Assembly: GCA_009797885.1 (NCBI GenBank)
Contig: WNKP01000001.1
Coordinates: forward strand, 248,001-312,000
DNA length: 64,000 bases
Direction of reading: 5' to 3'
DNA from: Flavobacteriaceae bacterium GF1
GTDB taxonomy: Bacteria; Bacteroidota; Bacteroidia; Flavobacteriales; Flavobacteriaceae
The notes under the pieces were generated by a model. That model had not been told where the DNA came from. It searched no databases and worked only from the letters and a program-made list of their open reading frames with translations. Position 1 is the first letter of the stretch, and every line of letters begins with the position of its first letter. Positions 52,781 to 61,117 of this stretch are shown here, piece after piece. The position numbers were made by a program, and so were the translations under genes.

Positions 52781-52788
52781 CAAAAGTA
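52781..52788 (-). promoter_or_regulatory. -7 box of the thiamine operon
   Basis: TACTTTTG on the minus strand, exact TAnnTTTG. Transcription would start near 52775, right before the TPP aptamer. Confidence 0.55.
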
Positions 52789-52889
52789 ATCCTTACCGAT
52801 CATTTTTCATAATAAAACCGAATTGTTTCGCTTCCTTTAACAACCTTTACCCTTATGCAGTCACGTATATCTATGGAAAGCCCCTTTAC

Positions 52890-55328
52890 ATGTACCCCAA
52901 GTCCAAGCAAAGGTTTATCTTAAAAGTTATTGCCAGTTATTCTGTTTTAGGTGTATTGGTATTACTTGCCGCTTTTTTTATTTATTCGGAATTCAAGGAA
53001 TACGGCTCCTCACAAATTAGGGAAGAAGACAATATAAAGTTGTTAAAAACCAGTGCATTGCTCACAGAACTGTATGAGGCCGAAAATTTGTCCAAATTGG
53101 TATTGCAAACCAAAAAACGGGCAAACCTTAGGGCCTATGCCAAAAAGGTGGATTCCATATTCAATTCCATTGAGAGCCTTCAACTATTGACCAAGGACAA
53201 GGGACAATTTCAAAAGCTGGACAGTATTCAAAAACTCTTGCAGCAAAAAGTCTATAATAATGCCGAACTACGAAAACTAAAGGTAGAGAATACCAAAAGT
53301 GCCCCAATTGATTCCTTGCTCAAAAGGTTCGATAAAATAGAGGTTGATATGGGAAGGATCACTCCGGAGACCTTTGTTCCCAATTTTAAGGAATTGCCCC
53401 CAAAGACCAAGAATTCCATACGGGAATATGTGGCTCTACTCAATAACAATATTCCGGATGAACCAGATGGAAATGCAGCTAAAATAGGTATCGATTCCAT
53501 GTTGCGCATATCCCGGTCCATTTTGGAACATGCCAAAACGGAAAAGTCACGAATGGAACGCTCGGTATTGGTAAAGGAACTTGAAATCTACAAAGCGGAT
53601 ATGGCGCTTTCACAAAAGCTAAGAAGTATGATCACGGCTTTTGAAAAAGAAATCATTACCCATACCTATTTGGACAATCTTCATAAGCAAGAAGCTATAA
53701 GACGAAGTTACCATTTGACCGGGGCTGCCATTTTTCTTGGACTTATTGTGGTCTCAATTTCTACATTTCTAATTACCAGGGACTTTTGGAAGGTTCAGCA
53801 ATACCGTCAACAATTGGAACAGGAAAAAAAATATTCCGAGTCCCTTCTCAAAAGCAGGGAGCAATTGATCTCCACGGTAAGCCACGATCTAAGGACACCA
53901 TTGAGCAGCATAAGTGGATATACCGAATTAATGGAGCATGGCCATCTGGAGACCAAGCAAAGGGAGTATGTAAAGCATATAAAATCCGCTGCCACGTACG
54001 TGGACAGGTTAGTGAACGACCTTCTGGACTTTTCAAAGTTGGAGGCAGGCAAAATACGGCCAGAAAAAATACCTTTTGTGCTGTCCCACTTAATCACTGA
54101 AATTGCTTTGGATTTTGAAGGGTTACGTAAAAAGAAATCCATCGCGCTTGGGTTGGAGATTGAAGATAAATTGGAAATCCCAATCCTTGGGGATCCATTT
54201 AGACTACGCCAAATACTTGCCAATCTATTGGGAAATGCACTCAAATTTACCGATAAAGGTGATGTGGAAGTCCAAGCCCGAATCCGAGAAACAACAACTA
54301 ATCCACATATTGAAATTAAGGTTCTTGATACCGGTATTGGCATTGCTTTGGAAAAACAGGAATCCATTTTTAAAGAGTTCACCCAAGGGAGCAGTTCCAT
54401 AGAAAAAAAATATGGGGGCTATGGTTTAGGGCTTACCATTGCCAAAAAGTTAACCAAACTATTGAACGGCACCCTGCATCTGGAAAGTGAAAAAAACAAG
54501 GGCAGTTGTTTTACGCTCACCTTGCCACTACAATTTTCAGACACACCAGTTTCTAGAGGGCAATCCAAAGGAAATCATTTGAAAAAACGGCCTTCACTGC
54601 TCATTTTTGATGACGACCATACCTTTTTGGAACTGCTGACCGAAACCGGTAAAACCTATGGAATGCGTACTGAAGTTTTTTCAAGTTTTGAGCGTCTAAA
54701 GAAAACGGGGAATTTTCAATATGATATTGTCCTAACGGACATCCAAATGCCAAAGACCAATGGTTTTGAAGTAGTTAAAAAACTAAAAGGTGAGGACCAC
54801 AAACATTATAAGGGCCAGCCCATTATTGCGATGACGGGCCAACGAAACATAGACCAATGCGTCTATGCGAACGCCGGTTTTAGCCATGTACTGGCAAAAC
54901 CTTTTTCACAACAGGAACTGTTGGATGCCATCGCAAAAGTTTTGGATTCCCATAATTGTGATGTCGGGGCAGTGCCAACCAACACCAACCTGTTCAATTT
55001 GAAGGGTATTTCTGCTTTTGTGCACAGCACCGAGGGAATGAACGAAATTTTGAAAAGCTTTTTGGAGAACACGGCCCAAAATATGAAACTGCTCTCCAGA
55101 GCCGTGAAACAATCGGACTACGATGGGATAAAATCCATTTCCCATAAGATGTTGCCCATGTTCCGTCAGTTGGAGGTCAAGAATGCCATTGTAATCCTTG
55201 AAAGGTTTGAGGAGCTTTCCGTTGATACACCGCATGCAAAAACCATAAAAAGCTTTGAGAAACTTCAGATCTTTGTTTCGGACTTGAAAAAAGGGATTTC
55301 ACATGTATGTGATCACACTTCCAATTGA
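52890..55328 (+). CDS. Hybrid sensor histidine kinase with receiver and Hpt domains
   Basis: An 812-residue three-module phosphorelay protein from ATG 52890. Two transmembrane helices (about 11-30 and 275-295) frame a large helical periplasmic sensor. Then HisKA with H332 (STVSHDLRTPLSS), HATPase (ANLLGNALKF, LDTGIGIA, GGYGLGLTIA), receiver domain with D617 (VLTDIQMP) and an Hpt domain with H752 (ISHKMLPMF). Phosphate can thus go His-Asp-His and on to a separate regulator. The convergent NtrC-like gene, overlapping by 16 bp, is the obvious candidate. The open frame upstream to 52770 overlaps the TPP promoter region and is not used here. Confidence 0.92.
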   Translation: MYPKSKQRFILKVIASYSVLGVLVLLAAFFIYSEFKEYGSSQIREEDNIKLLKTSALLTELYEAENLSKLVLQTKKRANLRAYAKKVDSIFNSIESLQLLTKDKGQFQKLDSIQKLLQQKVYNNAELRKLKVENTKSAPIDSLLKRFDKIEVDMGRITPETFVPNFKELPPKTKNSIREYVALLNNNIPDEPDGNAAKIGIDSMLRISRSILEHAKTEKSRMERSVLVKELEIYKADMALSQKLRSMITAFEKEIITHTYLDNLHKQEAIRRSYHLTGAAIFLGLIVVSISTFLITRDFWKVQQYRQQLEQEKKYSESLLKSREQLISTVSHDLRTPLSSISGYTELMEHGHLETKQREYVKHIKSAATYVDRLVNDLLDFSKLEAGKIRPEKIPFVLSHLITEIALDFEGLRKKKSIALGLEIEDKLEIPILGDPFRLRQILANLLGNALKFTDKGDVEVQARIRETTTNPHIEIKVLDTGIGIALEKQESIFKEFTQGSSSIEKKYGGYGLGLTIAKKLTKLLNGTLHLESEKNKGSCFTLTLPLQFSDTPVSRGQSKGNHLKKRPSLLIFDDDHTFLELLTETGKTYGMRTEVFSSFERLKKTGNFQYDIVLTDIQMPKTNGFEVVKKLKGEDHKHYKGQPIIAMTGQRNIDQCVYANAGFSHVLAKPFSQQELLDAIAKVLDSHNCDVGAVPTNTNLFNLKGISAFVHSTEGMNEILKSFLENTAQNMKLLSRAVKQSDYDGIKSISHKMLPMFRQLEVKNAIVILERFEELSVDTPHAKTIKSFEKLQIFVSDLKKGISHVCDHTSN

Positions 55329-56662
55329 TACTTATGGATTTTATTGTAAAGGGTCTTTCTTGTCATCCGCAACAACTTGGCCGCCTTGCTTTTGTTAAAA
55401 TTGGTCTGCTTTAGGGCACTGAGGATTTTTTCCCTCTCGTAACTGGATTTTGAGAATTTGGATTCGTAGTCCAAGCCCGTACGTTCCTGTAATGTATTTG
55501 CTATTGCGCTTAATTCAATGGTATCCCCTTTGGTAAAAAGAACGGCGCGCTTTATGACGTTCTTTAGCTCCCTGAGGTTACCCGGCCACGCATATGCATG
55601 GAACATCTGGATTACATCTTCTGAAAAACCCGCCACTTTTTTATCCAGTTCTTCGTTTGCCCTGTCCAAAAAATAATTGGCAAAGAGCACCAAATCTTCA
55701 GCGCGATCTTTTAGGGAAGGGATTTCTATGGAAAACTCATTCAAACGATGGTATAGATCTTCCCTGAAACTCCCTTCGGCAACCCTATCCAATAAACTCT
55801 CATTTGTTGCGGTTATGATTCGCACATCAATCAAAATCTCTTGTGAACTGCCCACGCGCTTTATCCTTCGTTCCTGTAGTGCCCTAAGCAATAACACTTG
55901 GTTTTCGTAGGAAAGGTTTCCTATTTCATCCAAGAAAAGTGTACCGCCGTTTGCGGTTTCAAAATGTCCTGCTTTATCGGCAACGGCACCCGTAAAGCTT
56001 CCCTTGACATGCCCAAAAAACTCACTGGTTGCAATTTCTTTTGGAATGGCGCCACAATCCACGGCTACAAAGTTTTCGCGCTTTCGCTTACTGCCATGGT
56101 GAATGGCCTTTGCCGTAACTTCCTTTCCCGTACCGCTCTCCCCCGTAATCAGAACCGACATATCCGTGGGAGCTACCAAATCCATGTACTGTTTCCATTT
56201 TTTGGAAGCTTCACTGCTACCAAAAATAGCGCCGTACCCCCCTTTCCCTGGAGGTTGCACCGTAGCCGTTTCCTTTTTTGGGGACAGTGTTTTTCCGAGG
56301 GATTCCTTTCCTAGTGCATTAGTAATGGCCAATAGCATACTTTCTGGGGTAAAGGGCTTGGAAATGTAATCAAATGCCCCTTTTTTCATTGCCTCCACTG
56401 CTGTTTTTACCTCTGCATAACCGGTCATTAATATGACCTGTGTCCCCGGGAATTGCTTTTTTATTTTGGAAAGTAGGGAAATACCATTGCCCTCAGGCAA
56501 TCTAACATCGGACAGGATAACATCAAAAAAAGTAAGTCGCAACTCTTTTTCCGCCTCACTTATTGTGCTTGTTGATGAAATGTCAAAGCCATGCTTGGTC
56601 AAAAACGCATGTAGCATTTGACAGAAAGCGGTATCGTCCTCAATAATTAAGATTTTGGGCAT
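55313..56662 (-). CDS. NtrC-family sigma-54-dependent response regulator
   Basis: A 449-residue activator: receiver domain with phospho-acceptor D52 (ILSDVRLPEG), AAA+ domain with Walker A GESGTGKE (174-181), the sigma-54 contact loop GSFTGA (221-226; Ser in place of the usual Ala) and Walker B TLFLDEIG, then a Fis-type helix-turn-helix (KSKAAKLLRMTRKTLYNKIHKY). It should open sigma-54 promoters once phosphorylated, probably by the convergent hybrid kinase. A weak sigma-54-like site is found upstream of the nearby small PepSY gene. Confidence 0.95.
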   Translation of the reverse strand: MPKILIIEDDTAFCQMLHAFLTKHGFDISSTSTISEAEKELRLTFFDVILSDVRLPEGNGISLLSKIKKQFPGTQVILMTGYAEVKTAVEAMKKGAFDYISKPFTPESMLLAITNALGKESLGKTLSPKKETATVQPPGKGGYGAIFGSSEASKKWKQYMDLVAPTDMSVLITGESGTGKEVTAKAIHHGSKRKRENFVAVDCGAIPKEIATSEFFGHVKGSFTGAVADKAGHFETANGGTLFLDEIGNLSYENQVLLLRALQERRIKRVGSSQEILIDVRIITATNESLLDRVAEGSFREDLYHRLNEFSIEIPSLKDRAEDLVLFANYFLDRANEELDKKVAGFSEDVIQMFHAYAWPGNLRELKNVIKRAVLFTKGDTIELSAIANTLQERTGLDYESKFSKSSYEREKILSALKQTNFNKSKAAKLLRMTRKTLYNKIHKYQLEV

Positions 56663-56734
56663 GTCTTAATACCATAATTACGGCACTGGAAAAGAATTGG
56701 ACGTTGGAAGTGCTGTAAAATTATCATAAAAGTA

Positions 56735-56758
56735 GGGAGCCCACGAATGTGGGCCCCC
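56735..56758 (-). terminator. Hairpin after the first PepSY-like gene
   Basis: GGGGGCCCAC / GTGGGCTCCC (one G-T pair) with a 4-nt loop on the minus strand, then TACTTTTATG; 40 bp past the stop at 56800. The T-run is poor. Confidence 0.55.
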
Positions 56759-56799
56759 TTTCCAAACCAAACAAGCACATATGCTATGAATCACATACG

Positions 56800-57105
56800 C
56801 TATACCTTTATCCAGTTCCCTTCCGCATCTGCATATAGCGTACCTGAGCTACCATCTTCCATAGCAACTTCCATTTTGTAGATATCGGAAGCGTCTTTGT
56901 ATGCTTTGGTAATTTTGGCGGTAGGATAGTCCCTTGCCACAGATGCCGTAACAGCCTCTGGGAGGTCGGAAACACTTATTTCCTCAAAATCCTGGGTAAT
57001 GTTCATGGAACTCACCCCATCCCCAATTTGTTCGGCAATCTCTTCCTGTGCCATAGCCGTAAGACCAGCTATGGATAAAATGGTTGCAAAAATCAATTTT
57101 TTCAT
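56800..57105 (-). CDS. Small exported PepSY-like protein A
   Basis: A 101-residue secreted protein with signal peptide MKKLIFATILSIAGLTAMAQ. The mature part matches the small PepSY-like type found in flavobacteria: ISVSDLPEAVTASVARDYPTAKITKAYK, then strands ending with LYADAEGNWIKV. Paralogue of the product at 57331-57627 (shared 'LP.AV...DYPT.K...A.K' pattern and G.W/R.W end). Function unknown. ATG 57105 or 57108 can serve; a sigma-54-like sequence lies 35 bp upstream. Confidence 0.75.
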   Translation of the reverse strand: MKKLIFATILSIAGLTAMAQEEIAEQIGDGVSSMNITQDFEEISVSDLPEAVTASVARDYPTAKITKAYKDASDIYKMEVAMEDGSSGTLYADAEGNWIKV

Positions 57106-57140
57106 CATGTATGTTTTAAAATTTAACTTGCCTAACCTTA

Positions 57141-57156
57141 TGAAAATCCAGTGCCA
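57141..57156 (-). promoter_or_regulatory. Candidate sigma-54 promoter
   Basis: TGGCACTGGATTTTCA on the minus strand compared with TGGCACG-N4-TTGCA: the -24 half is nearly exact, but the -12 GC is TC, a serious mismatch. Placed about 35 bp before the small PepSY gene and close to an NtrC-type activator gene. Confidence 0.25.
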
Positions 57157-57278
57157 ATACTTTTTGAAAAGCAAAATAAGATGTAACTTTTTAAAAATGA
57201 GGTATTTACGATTTTACAATAAAAATCGGGGTTGTGTAATTGTGTTTACCAAGCCCAACAGACTGTATATTTTTTACA

Positions 57279-57306
57279 CAAAAAAAGACCATCTAAAAGA
57301 TGGTCT
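57279..57306 (-). terminator. Terminator of PepSY-like protein B gene
   Basis: AGACCATCT / AGATGGTCT, 9-bp stem with a 3-nt loop on the minus strand, then TTTTTT. It lies 24 bp past the stop. Confidence 0.88.
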
Positions 57307-57330
57307 TCCAGGTTTTTTTAAAGACTACAG

Positions 57331-57627
57331 CTATTTTTTAGGTAACCATCGACCGTAGGAATCAATGTAGACCGTTCTTCTTGTACCACTTTGTAATACC
57401 ATAATGAGCTTGTACTTACCATATCGGTTCTTAAAAGCTTGACTTAGTTTAGAGGTAGGGTAATCCTTAAGCAATGCTTCCACTACGGCTGGAGGCAGTT
57501 CCGAAGCGTCAATTTTTTGGTATTCGTCCGTTTTTTCCACGAATACTTCCGTTGGGTGTACCATATTTGCATTGGAAATGGACAGGTTGGCCATTGATAT
57601 TATAGCAAGGAGAATAAGCTTCTTCAT
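57331..57627 (-). CDS. Small exported PepSY-like protein B
   Basis: A 98-residue secreted protein: signal peptide MKKLILLAIISMANLSISNA, then a PepSY-like body (IDASELPPAVVEALLKDYPTSKLSQAFKN) ending in a strand pair IDSYGRWLPKK. Tandem paralogue of the gene downstream (56800-57105), but the mature part is basic where that one is acidic. It has its own terminator. Function unknown. Confidence 0.75.
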   Translation of the reverse strand: MKKLILLAIISMANLSISNANMVHPTEVFVEKTDEYQKIDASELPPAVVEALLKDYPTSKLSQAFKNRYGKYKLIMVLQSGTRRTVYIDSYGRWLPKK

Positions 57628-57716
57628 TTTTCTTATGTTTTGGGATATACCCCTTATTTACGACCAAAAAAAACAATTGGATGCCCTTTTTAGTTTTTTT
57701 TATGCTCCAGGAAAGA

Positions 57717-57740
57717 AAAAGGCTGCCAATGGCAGCCTTT
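57717..57740 (-). terminator. Hairpin upstream of PepSY-like gene B
   Basis: AAAGGCTGCC / GGCAGCCTTT with a 3-nt loop; followed on the minus strand by TTTTTCTTT. It could end transcripts coming from the small ORF at 57905-58063. Confidence 0.75.
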
Positions 57741-57829
57741 CCGATTCCCATAACTTGGGTCTCTGGGATAACGCCTGGTTAGTGTAGCATAGCATCACCC
57801 GTTCGGATACTTTTTATTTCTTTTTCATG

Positions 57830-57865
57830 AAAAGGACCGTATCGTATCCACTTTACGGTCCTTTC
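57830..57865 (-). terminator. Long-stem hairpin after the small ORF
   Basis: A 10-12-bp stem (AAAGGACCGT / ACGGTCCTTT) with a 14-nt loop, 40 bp past the stop of the 52-residue ORF; then TTTTC on the minus strand. It could be a terminator or RNA-stabilising hairpin. Confidence 0.5.
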
Positions 57866-57904
57866 AACCAAATCAACCAACCAAAAATCCTTAAGCCTTA
57901 CTGG

Positions 57905-58063
57905 CTACAGCGGAGTGCAAATATCATTTTCTGTTTTCAGCTCTACCTCTTCGGCAGCAACAACTATTCTTTTGTCTTCAGTATCGTTCAAAAGTGGCGC
58001 AGAAAAAATCAAGGTCCCTACCCATGCAATTCCCAATAGTCCCGATTTTATGATGTCTGCCAT
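57905..58063 (-). CDS. Possible 52-residue exported or membrane microprotein
   Basis: MADIIKSGLLGIAWVG begins a basic-then-hydrophobic segment that could be a signal anchor; the rest is acidic (DTEDKRIVVAAEEVELKTEND). No homology recognised. Support comes from position: hairpins lie on both sides (58117-58142 and 57830-57865), as for a separately transcribed gene. It may still be non-coding. Confidence 0.35.
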   Translation of the reverse strand: MADIIKSGLLGIAWVGTLIFSAPLLNDTEDKRIVVAAEEVELKTENDICTPL

Positions 58064-58116
58064 TTCTTTTGCTTTTCTATTGGTAAGACACCTCTTTTTT
58101 GGAAAAGTCACATAAA

Positions 58117-58142
58117 ACAAAAAAACCACCTAAAAAGGTGGC
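58117..58142 (-). terminator. Terminator of the pnuC-kinase-DUF4301 unit
   Basis: On the minus strand CCACCT / AGGTGG with a 4-nt loop, then TTTTTTTG; 26 bp past the DUF4301 stop. Confidence 0.85.
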
Positions 58143-58167
58143 TTTAATGGATATACTATATTGGTTT

Positions 58168-59697
58168 TTAAGCCTGATGGGAAGGCTTCAAAAGATCGTT
58201 TACCGTTTTTACGGGATTAAAGGTAACCAAGGGGACCTCAACAAAAATAGTGTTCCAAAAGGCCATGGCGCCATTCCAAAGTCCTGGAAGTTCCATTGCC
58301 TTTAAATTTTTGCCATCTTTTGTTTTATCAGTTATAAAACCTTGTTTATGGTCCACAAACTGTATAAGATCGTATTTTTCCCCTTTATGGTTCTTAACGC
58401 CGCAAACCAAGTCCACGGGGTTAAAATGTGTTGAATTTTTAAGGATGGATACCTGGGCCGAATCTGACATATCCACCTGTGCTGATTCTATTATTTGAAG
58501 CGAAATATTTCCCTGGCCATCCTTTATGAAAAAAGGCCCTCCACCAGGTTCACCCTCATTTTTTACCATACCACAGATACGGATAGGGCGGTTGATATAT
58601 TTTTTTAGGACAGCTTGTTTTTCATCATTGCCCATATTAAGGAAGCCATCAGGAAGTACCACGTTCAATTGGTCGGCAGCGAATGTTGCTATCTCATTGA
58701 TTTTTTCGGTATCTGGGTCGTTATCCAATTCCTGGGCATAGGCAAATGTCGCGCTTTGAAGTTTTAACAATAGCCCCCCAAGCATTTTTTTACTGTTGCC
58801 CACCGCTTCCAAATTTTTGTCAATGACCACATTATCTATGTTCTTGATAAAAATAACATCGGCATCCTGTTCGTTGAGGTTTTCGATCAAAGCGCCGTGA
58901 CCCCCAGGCCGGAACAATAGGCTTCCATCGGCATTGCGAAAAGGGGTATTGTCCCTATTGACGGCCACCGTATCCGTTGATGGTTTTTGAAAGGAATAGG
59001 ATACCCTGAATTCCGTATCGGTCTTTTGCGAAATTCTTGGTACGGAAATACTTTCTTCCGTTCTGAACATTTCCTCATGTTGCGGCGAAATGGTAAAGTG
59101 CAAATTGGCCTTGCCATTGGTTTTGGCATACCATGCCGCTTCCTTTAAATGTTCTTTAAAAGGTGTGGCAGCGCCTCGTTTGCACACATGAAAGGGAAGC
59201 AAACCTTTGGGATAAAAACCAAAATTGAGGCCGTCTTCCGCCAACATGGTTTTGACAAAAAGGTGTGCTTTTTCATCTTCATTGGCGTATTGTCCTTCAA
59301 TTTTTTGTAACAGTTCATCCTGAAACGGAAATTTATCCATGCCTTCAACAAATTGCTGTACGGCCTTATCCCCGGTCCGGTCAAAATAGGTTTCCAATGT
59401 CTCCTTTGATGGGTCAAAGGCATCCACAAAATTGAACATGGCCTTGAACATTCGAGAGGCGGCACCTGAAGCTGGAACGAACTTTAAGATCGTCTTGCCC
59501 TCAATAGCGTCTTCATAGTACGAAACCAATTCCCCCTCATTTTCAACCTTTACAATGCCTCCCTTAATTATGGCGGCTTTTTCAAGGGTTACGAACGGAA
59601 TGCCCTCTTTAAAGGTTTCGATCTGTTGGAGCACCCTTTCCTTGGTAATCCCCTTTTCATTAAGTTGTGCTTCGTCTTTTTGTGTAAAGTCAATCAT
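58168..59697 (-). CDS. DUF4301 protein
   Basis: A 509-residue cytoplasmic protein matching DUF4301, a Bacteroidetes family with a nucleotidyltransferase-like appearance: KFVPASGAASRMFKAMF (residues about 70-90) resembles the glycine-rich nucleotide loop of sugar nucleotidyltransferases, and FRPGGHGALIENLN and DVIFIKNIDNVV look like further parts of that fold. Biochemical role unknown. It overlaps the upstream kinase gene by 8 bp in a unit with PnuC, suggesting but not proving a role in cofactor metabolism. Confidence 0.85.
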   Translation of the reverse strand: MIDFTQKDEAQLNEKGITKERVLQQIETFKEGIPFVTLEKAAIIKGGIVKVENEGELVSYYEDAIEGKTILKFVPASGAASRMFKAMFNFVDAFDPSKETLETYFDRTGDKAVQQFVEGMDKFPFQDELLQKIEGQYANEDEKAHLFVKTMLAEDGLNFGFYPKGLLPFHVCKRGAATPFKEHLKEAAWYAKTNGKANLHFTISPQHEEMFRTEESISVPRISQKTDTEFRVSYSFQKPSTDTVAVNRDNTPFRNADGSLLFRPGGHGALIENLNEQDADVIFIKNIDNVVIDKNLEAVGNSKKMLGGLLLKLQSATFAYAQELDNDPDTEKINEIATFAADQLNVVLPDGFLNMGNDEKQAVLKKYINRPIRICGMVKNEGEPGGGPFFIKDGQGNISLQIIESAQVDMSDSAQVSILKNSTHFNPVDLVCGVKNHKGEKYDLIQFVDHKQGFITDKTKDGKNLKAMELPGLWNGAMAFWNTIFVEVPLVTFNPVKTVNDLLKPSHQA

Positions 59698-60256
59698 TAT
59701 TCGTCAGTTTGTCAGTTTCGGTAATGGCCGTATCCAATCGTTTTTCTTGATTACCTTCTAAAATAATAAAAGTACGGTGATATTTCTCCAAAGCTGTTTT
59801 GAAAAGGTTAAGCATCTTTACCCGCTCATTTGGTCTATCCCTAAGGTCATCTGGTACCCATGGTACATCGATACCGGTCAAAAAATAAAGGTCATAGGTA
59901 TTTTGGAGGGCATATTTCTCCAGGAGTGGATCACAAAAGCCATCAAAATAGGCTTCGGAATATACCTTGGTTACCAATAGGTCCGTATCGCATATAAGAA
60001 TCTTATTGGCTTGTTTAACCAATTGGTTTTCTAGGGCCATTTGTCCCCTGGCTATTGGCAAAAGATCTTCCAGTTCGCAAATCTTTCCCTCATTGTCCCA
60101 TTTTTTTTGAAGGTATTCACGGGCATACTCCGGGACCCAACGGGTATTGTAATGTTTGGCCAATTGTTTTGCCAAAGTAGTTTTTCCGGTCGATTCGGGT
60201 CCAAACAGGACTATCTTAATAAGGTCTGAGGGCTGTTGCTTAAGCTTCTCTTCCAT
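59690..60256 (-). CDS. NadR-like ATPase/kinase (nicotinamide riboside kinase type)
   Basis: A 188-residue P-loop protein from ATG 60256. Walker A is GPESTGKTT (in IKIVLFGPESTGKTTLA), then the NadR-like VPEYAREYL and CDTDLLVTKVYSE motifs, LTGIDVPWVPDDLRD with its Arg/Asp lid, matching the kinase half of NadR. It should phosphorylate nicotinamide riboside, trapping what PnuC brings in. It overlaps pnuC by 46 bp and DUF4301 by 8 bp. Because a thiamine-binding-family gene leads the operon, thiamine as substrate cannot be excluded. Confidence 0.85.
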   Translation of the reverse strand: MEEKLKQQPSDLIKIVLFGPESTGKTTLAKQLAKHYNTRWVPEYAREYLQKKWDNEGKICELEDLLPIARGQMALENQLVKQANKILICDTDLLVTKVYSEAYFDGFCDPLLEKYALQNTYDLYFLTGIDVPWVPDDLRDRPNERVKMLNLFKTALEKYHRTFIILEGNQEKRLDTAITETDKLTNND

Positions 60257-60849
60257 GCAGCATATGCTTGTATTGCCAAAACAGTAAAAATAAGATATTG
60301 AAAGGACAACATTCCCCAACCCCTATAGGCATACAGTGGAACGGTAATAACATCTGCAATAATCCAAAGGGTCCAGTTTTCCAACTTCTTCAGCGCCATA
60401 TACCACATTGCCGTAAAGAACAGTCCCGATGTAAAAATATCAATGTAATTGGAAGTCAAAATTTCATAACCGAAGAAACGATAAACCAAATAATTAAAGC
60501 CCATGGTTGCCAAGAACAATCCCAATCCAATCCATTTTTCCCTGGCAGTGGTTCTTGAAATCTTGACAATTGTCCTATTCCCTTTTTTTCTTGACCAGTT
60601 CCACCAACCATAAATGCTCATAGCGGACCAATAAAAGTTCATCATCATGTCTCCCAAGAGCCCATCCCTCAGGAATAAATACACCGTGATCACCGTTGCC
60701 AATAGCCCTGTTGGATACACCCAAATGTTTTCATGCTTCGCAAACCAAACGCTGAGTATCCCCGATACAAAGACAATGGCCTCCAGAATAACAATGTAGG
60801 TTTCCTTCCCGCGATAGGCATCAAGAAAAAAATCAAAAATGGGGCTCAT
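60211..60849 (-). CDS. pnuC: PnuC-family vitamin transporter
   Basis: A 212-residue inner membrane protein with about seven helices of the PnuC fold. Family marks are NFYWSAMSIYGWWNWSRKK and NWTLWIIADVITVPLYAYRG. PnuC members carry nicotinamide riboside (PnuC), riboflavin (PnuX) or thiamine (PnuT) by facilitated diffusion; an intracellular kinase, here the NadR-like one, traps the vitamin. The kinase gene favours nicotinamide riboside. The upstream thiamine-binding-family gene overlaps it by 17 bp and leaves PnuT as an alternative. Confidence 0.88.
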   Translation of the reverse strand: MSPIFDFFLDAYRGKETYIVILEAIVFVSGILSVWFAKHENIWVYPTGLLATVITVYLFLRDGLLGDMMMNFYWSAMSIYGWWNWSRKKGNRTIVKISRTTAREKWIGLGLFLATMGFNYLVYRFFGYEILTSNYIDIFTSGLFFTAMWYMALKKLENWTLWIIADVITVPLYAYRGWGMLSFQYLIFTVLAIQAYAAWKRSLSNSPQTLLR

Positions 60850-61093
60850 AATCGCTTCGATCGGACTTAACGATTTTCATATACAACAGCACCTTATCCG
60901 TATTTTCAAAAGCCACCTTAATCTCTTGGGTAACTAAGGCCATTACAGCATCATAAGGGCCATAGACCTGTGTGCTCAGAGGATTTTCCAAAACCTTTAA
61001 TCCGGAGTTCCGAAGTTTTGTAATGAAATTGATGATTGGGGGTTCAAAATCATCCTGTAATGGGGTCAGGGTAAGCTCTACAGAGATTTTCAT
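60833..61093 (-). CDS. Thiamine-binding protein family (YkoF/MTH1187-like)
   Basis: An 86-residue ferredoxin-like protein: KISVELTLTPLQDDFEPPIINFITKLR at the start and the helix-strand end ALVTQEIKVAFENTDKVLLYMKIVKSD. It matches the small MTH1187/YkoF-type family, members of which bind thiamine. First gene of the PnuC operon, with an exact -7 box 25 bp upstream and the MITE beyond it. Confidence 0.7.
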   Translation of the reverse strand: MKISVELTLTPLQDDFEPPIINFITKLRNSGLKVLENPLSTQVYGPYDAVMALVTQEIKVAFENTDKVLLYMKIVKSDRSDYEPHF

Positions 61094-61117
61094 TGGATAT
61101 ATCTATCTTTTAGGGGA

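Noticed and set aside
52770-52889. N-terminal extension of the hybrid kinase by 40 residues
   Set aside because: It overlaps the thiamine operon promoter and riboswitch 5' end; ATG 52890 directly precedes the first membrane helix.
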